Below, one piece after another: positions 35,778 to 37,751 of a stretch of DNA of 37,751 nucleotides. The stretch lies in the NCBI GenBank assembly GCA_009694085.1, contig SHVW01000015.1:1-37751 (forward strand), written 5' to 3'. Position 1 is the first letter of the stretch. Every line of letters begins with the position of its first letter. The notes below the pieces were generated by a model. That model had not been told where the DNA came from and searched no databases. It saw only the letters and a program-made list of their open reading frames with translations. The DNA comes from Alphaproteobacteria bacterium (GTDB lineage: Bacteria; Pseudomonadota; Alphaproteobacteria; SHVW01). The position numbers were made by a program, and so were the translations under genes.

Positions 35778-36154
35778 TATTTCAGCCCCTCCAGGAAGGC
35801 GGCGTAGCCGGCATGATCCATCAACCCCTCCAAATCGCCCGGGCTGGACAGCTTGAGCTTGAAGAACCAGCCCTTGCCCATGGCGTCTTCGTTGATCAGG
35901 TTGGGGGTATCGGTGAGTGCGTCGTTCTTTTCCGTTACCGAGCCGGCCACGGGCGAATAGACCTCGCTCGCCGCCTTGACCGATTCGACAACGGCGGCCT
36001 GGCCGCCCTTGGTCACCTTCTGTCCCGGATCGGGCAGCTCGACATAAACCACGTCGCCCAGTTGCTCCTGGGCGTAGGCTGAGATGCCGACCGTGCCGAT
36101 ATCGCCCTCAACGCTGATCCATTCGTGTTCCTCGGTGAACCTGACGGTCGCCAT
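35777..36154 (-). CDS. gcvH: Glycine cleavage system H protein
   Basis: The 125-residue lipoyl carrier that shuttles the aminomethyl group between P and T proteins and L protein. The lipoylation lysine is K60 in [15 protein letters not shown]. The start [18 protein letters not shown] and the end ([18 protein letters not shown]) match the family. The gene lies 21 bases downstream of gcvT and overlaps gcvPA by one base. The ATG at 36154 has GGGGGAAC upstream. Confidence 0.97.
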   Translation of the reverse strand: MATVRFTEEHEWISVEGDIGTVGISAYAQEQLGDVVYVELPDPGQKVTKGGQAAVVESVKAASEVYSPVAGSVTEKNDALTDTPNLINEDAMGKGWFFKLKLSSPGDLEGLMDHAGYAAFLEGLK

Positions 36155-36175
36155 GATGCGTTCCCCCTGTTGCGT

Positions 36176-37294
36176 TCAGCCGCGGTAGTAGCGGGTCTTG
36201 ACGAAAACGAGCGGTGCCACGCGCGCCGGCTGCGGCTTGCCGCGCACGACCGCCAGAACGGGCGTGTCGAGCTGGGCAGATGTGGTCTCCACATAGCCCA
36301 TGGCGATGGGGCCGCCGGCGGTCGGCCCGAAGCCGCCGCTGGTAATCTCGCCGATCCGTCGCCCGGATGTGTCGGTCAATTCGGTATGCTCGCGCGCCGG
36401 CGCCTTGCCCTCGGGCCGGATGCCGACGCGCTTACGCGCCGGCCCGCGCGCCAATTGCTCCTGGATCACGGCAGCGCCGGGAAAACCGCCGGATGCGCGC
36501 CGAGCCTTGCCGATCGCCCAGACCAGATCGGCCTCAACTGGCGTCGTGGTTTCGTCGATGTCGTGACCGTAGAGACAGAGCCCGGCTTCCAGGCGCAGGG
36601 AATCGCGCGCGCCCAACCCGATCGGCTTGACCTCGGGCTGCTTGAGCAGCAAACGCGCGAGCGCGTCGGCGTTGGCGGCGGGGACCGAAATCTCGAAACC
36701 ATCCTCGCCGGTATAGCCCGAGCGGGTGACGAAACAGTCATGGCCGGACACGTTAAGTGCGCGCCCGGTCATGAACACCATCTTGGCCGATTCCGGCGCC
36801 AGCCGCGCCATGACCGCGCCGGCGGCCGGCCCCTGCAAGGCCAGCAGCGCGCGGTTGGCTAATTCCGTGATCTGGCAGCGCGCTGAGATGGTGGTGCGCA
36901 TATGGGCGATGTCGGTCGTCTTGCACCCGGCATTGACGACGACGAACAAATGATTGCCGACATTGGTCACCATCAGATCGTCGCGAATGCCGCCGCGGTC
37001 ATTGGTAAAAAGATTGTAGCGCTGGCGACCGACCGGCAAGCTCTGCAAATCGGCGGTCGAGATCGATTCCAGCGCGCGCGCGGCGTCGGCGCCGTCCAGC
37101 CGAACCTGACCCATATGGGACACGTCGAACAGGCCGGCGGCGGCGCGGGCATGGTTATGCTCGGCCAGGATGCCGGTGGGGTATTGGACCGGCATGTCGT
37201 AGCCGGCGAATGGCACCATCTTGGCGCCAAGCTCGACATGCAGGCCGTGGAGCGGCGTGTGTGCGAGTGGGGCTTCGTTTTGCGGTTCCGACAC
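36176..37294 (-). CDS. gcvT: Glycine cleavage system T protein (aminomethyltransferase)
   Basis: Transfers the methylene group from aminomethyl-GcvH to tetrahydrofolate and releases ammonia. The 372-residue protein starts at a GTG (37294), giving MSEPQNEAPLAHTPLHGLHV; the frame is open to 37546, but that stretch is the riboswitch. Landmarks are ELGAKMVPFAGYDMPVQYP, GLFDVSHMGQVRL, FTNDRGGIRDDLMV with the catalytic Asp, SGYTGEDGFEISVP and LRLEAGLCLYGHDI. The length is normal. A GGAGG lies about 12 bases before the GTG. It is the first gene of the gcv operon, directly under riboswitch control. Confidence 0.95.
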   Translation of the reverse strand: MSEPQNEAPLAHTPLHGLHVELGAKMVPFAGYDMPVQYPTGILAEHNHARAAAGLFDVSHMGQVRLDGADAARALESISTADLQSLPVGRQRYNLFTNDRGGIRDDLMVTNVGNHLFVVVNAGCKTTDIAHMRTTISARCQITELANRALLALQGPAAGAVMARLAPESAKMVFMTGRALNVSGHDCFVTRSGYTGEDGFEISVPAANADALARLLLKQPEVKPIGLGARDSLRLEAGLCLYGHDIDETTTPVEADLVWAIGKARRASGGFPGAAVIQEQLARGPARKRVGIRPEGKAPAREHTELTDTSGRRIGEITSGGFGPTAGGPIAMGYVETTSAQLDTPVLAVVRGKPQPARVAPLVFVKTRYYRG

Positions 37295-37329
37295 GGGGTT
37301 CCAGATCCTCCGACAGCGAGATGCGACCG

Positions 37330-37348
37330 CCGCCGGATGATCCGGCGG
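37330..37348 (-). promoter_or_regulatory. Hairpin between riboswitch and gcvT (possible expression platform)
   Basis: CCGCCGG (37330-37336) and CCGGCGG (37342-37348) form a perfect 7-bp GC-only stem with a 5-base loop, sitting between aptamer 2 and the gcvT ribosome site. No T-run follows, so if it acts, control of translation or Rho access is likelier than intrinsic termination. That is inference from position. Confidence 0.45.
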
Positions 37349-37350
37349 GC

Positions 37351-37556
37351 CGCCCCCTCTGTCCTCGGACCTGAAAGATTGGCCGCACGGTCCGAAACAT
37401 TCGGGTCGCGCAGTTTTCCTCGTCGGTGAGGCGGGCCCGCATGGGCTCGCCTGCTTTCCAGAGATTCCTCCCCCTGCGGTCCTTTTGCCTGAGAGTTTCC
37501 GGGGCGGTTGCTCCTTCGGCGCCGGCTTGAGGCCGGCCTCTCCCACAGGGTTCGTC
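37351..37556 (-). promoter_or_regulatory. Tandem glycine riboswitch upstream of gcvT
   Basis: Two glycine aptamers in series on the minus strand. Aptamer 1 (about 37556-37475) has GGGAGAG, the core CGCCGAAGGAGCAA and the 3' consensus ACTCTCAGGCAAAAGGACCG. Aptamer 2 (about 37470-37351) has the matching parts AATCTCTGG, CACCGACGAGGAAAAC and ATCTTTCAGGTCCGAGGACA, followed by GAGGGGG. These are the standard conserved sequences of the glycine riboswitch, which usually turns gcv expression on when glycine is high. The two copies differ in their core loops, as is usual for tandem forms. Confidence 0.93.
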
Positions 37557-37575
37557 GGTTAGCGACGCGGGGGTG

Positions 37576-37603
37576 AGTCTAGACCGATGGCGGGCAATGT
37601 CAA
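37576..37603 (-). promoter_or_regulatory. Predicted promoter of the gcv operon
   Basis: On the minus strand TTGACA (37603-37598, all six consensus bases) and TAGACT (37581-37576, four of six) are 16 bases apart. The transcript would start near 37569, about 13 bases before the first conserved bases of riboswitch aptamer 1, which is where a riboswitch leader should begin. The rest of the interval up to 37705 shows nothing I recognise. Confidence 0.6.
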
Positions 37604-37705
37604 TCGGGCGCGGCGAGCGAAACAGGGCAATCGCTTCAGGTTAACAGGTGGTGCAGTTGGGTCGCGAACGTGATTCATAGGGAGCTTCGCAAGAGCGGAG
37701 CCCCC

Positions 37706-37751
37706 ATGTCCAGGCAGCCCCTGCGTTCCCCGTCGATCCTCGATCATTTTT
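37706..37751 (+). CDS. Possible start of a gene running off the right edge
   Basis: An ATG at 37706 with GGAG 6 bases upstream opens a frame reading MSRQPLRSPSILDHF to the window end. It is divergent from the gcv operon, a usual place for a new gene. Only fifteen codons are visible, so no family can be given and it may not be real. Confidence 0.3.
   Translation, partial: MSRQPLRSPSILDHF

Noticed and set aside
37559-37747. 62-codon minus-strand open frame before the riboswitch
   Set aside because: It covers the predicted gcv promoter and start site, has no family features and no clear ribosome site.

Overview
This window is high-GC (roughly two thirds G+C by eye), densely coded DNA from an alphaproteobacterium, most likely of the Rhodospirillales or a near relative. 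That placement rests on the ctaC-ctaD-ctaB-small ORF-ctaG-ctaE-DUF983-surf1 order followed a little later by thrC, an M16 peptidase and a RimJ-type acetyltransferase, on the split glycine decarboxylase (gcvPA/gcvPB), and on the def-fmt pair. It is inferred from gene content and order; no species can be named. I found no tRNA, rRNA, CRISPR array, transposase or phage gene.

Layout. 1-8.9 kb: the N-terminal part of a PAS-domain signalling protein, a GMC oxidoreductase and a fused CydDC-like ABC exporter on the minus strand; then a PotA-type ABC ATPase on the plus strand; then fmt and def on the minus strand. 9.0-17.3 kb: rmuC followed by a tightly overlapping hyfB-hyfC-hyfE-hyfF-hyfG-hyfI operon. 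It encodes a membrane complex related to hydrogenase-4 and complex I. The large subunit has lost the cysteines that bind NiFe, so this is an energy-converting hydrogenase-related (Ehr) complex and not a hydrogenase. 17.3-20.0 kb: a short stretch with three damaged genes (a periplasmic protein with an apparent frameshift, a cobB sirtuin with a large internal deletion, and a frameshifted low-molecular-weight phosphatase) among an intact LysE-family exporter and a uracil-DNA glycosylase.

20.1-26.4 kb: a complete aa3-type cytochrome c oxidase operon with its assembly factors. 26.4-29.1 kb: an M32 carboxypeptidase and a tandem pair of RidA-like proteins, separated by a palindromic intergenic repeat. 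29.1-32.4 kb: thrC, an M16 peptidase and a GNAT acetyltransferase. 32.4-37.6 kb: the minus-strand glycine cleavage operon gcvT-gcvH-gcvPA-gcvPB, preceded by a tandem glycine riboswitch with a recognisable promoter and followed by a PilZ-like gene. A new plus-strand gene may start at the very end.

How the parts work together: the oxidase operon makes the terminal oxidase with its heme O synthase, CuB insertion factor and Surf1. The Ehr operon would add a second proton- or ion-translocating membrane module, but with no recognisable electron-input subunit. The gcv operon degrades glycine and is controlled by glycine through its leader RNA. The most interesting items are the cysteine-free Ehr complex, the internally deleted cobB whose surviving 3' end carries the start signals of the next gene, and the clustering of gene lesions at 17.3-20.0 kb.
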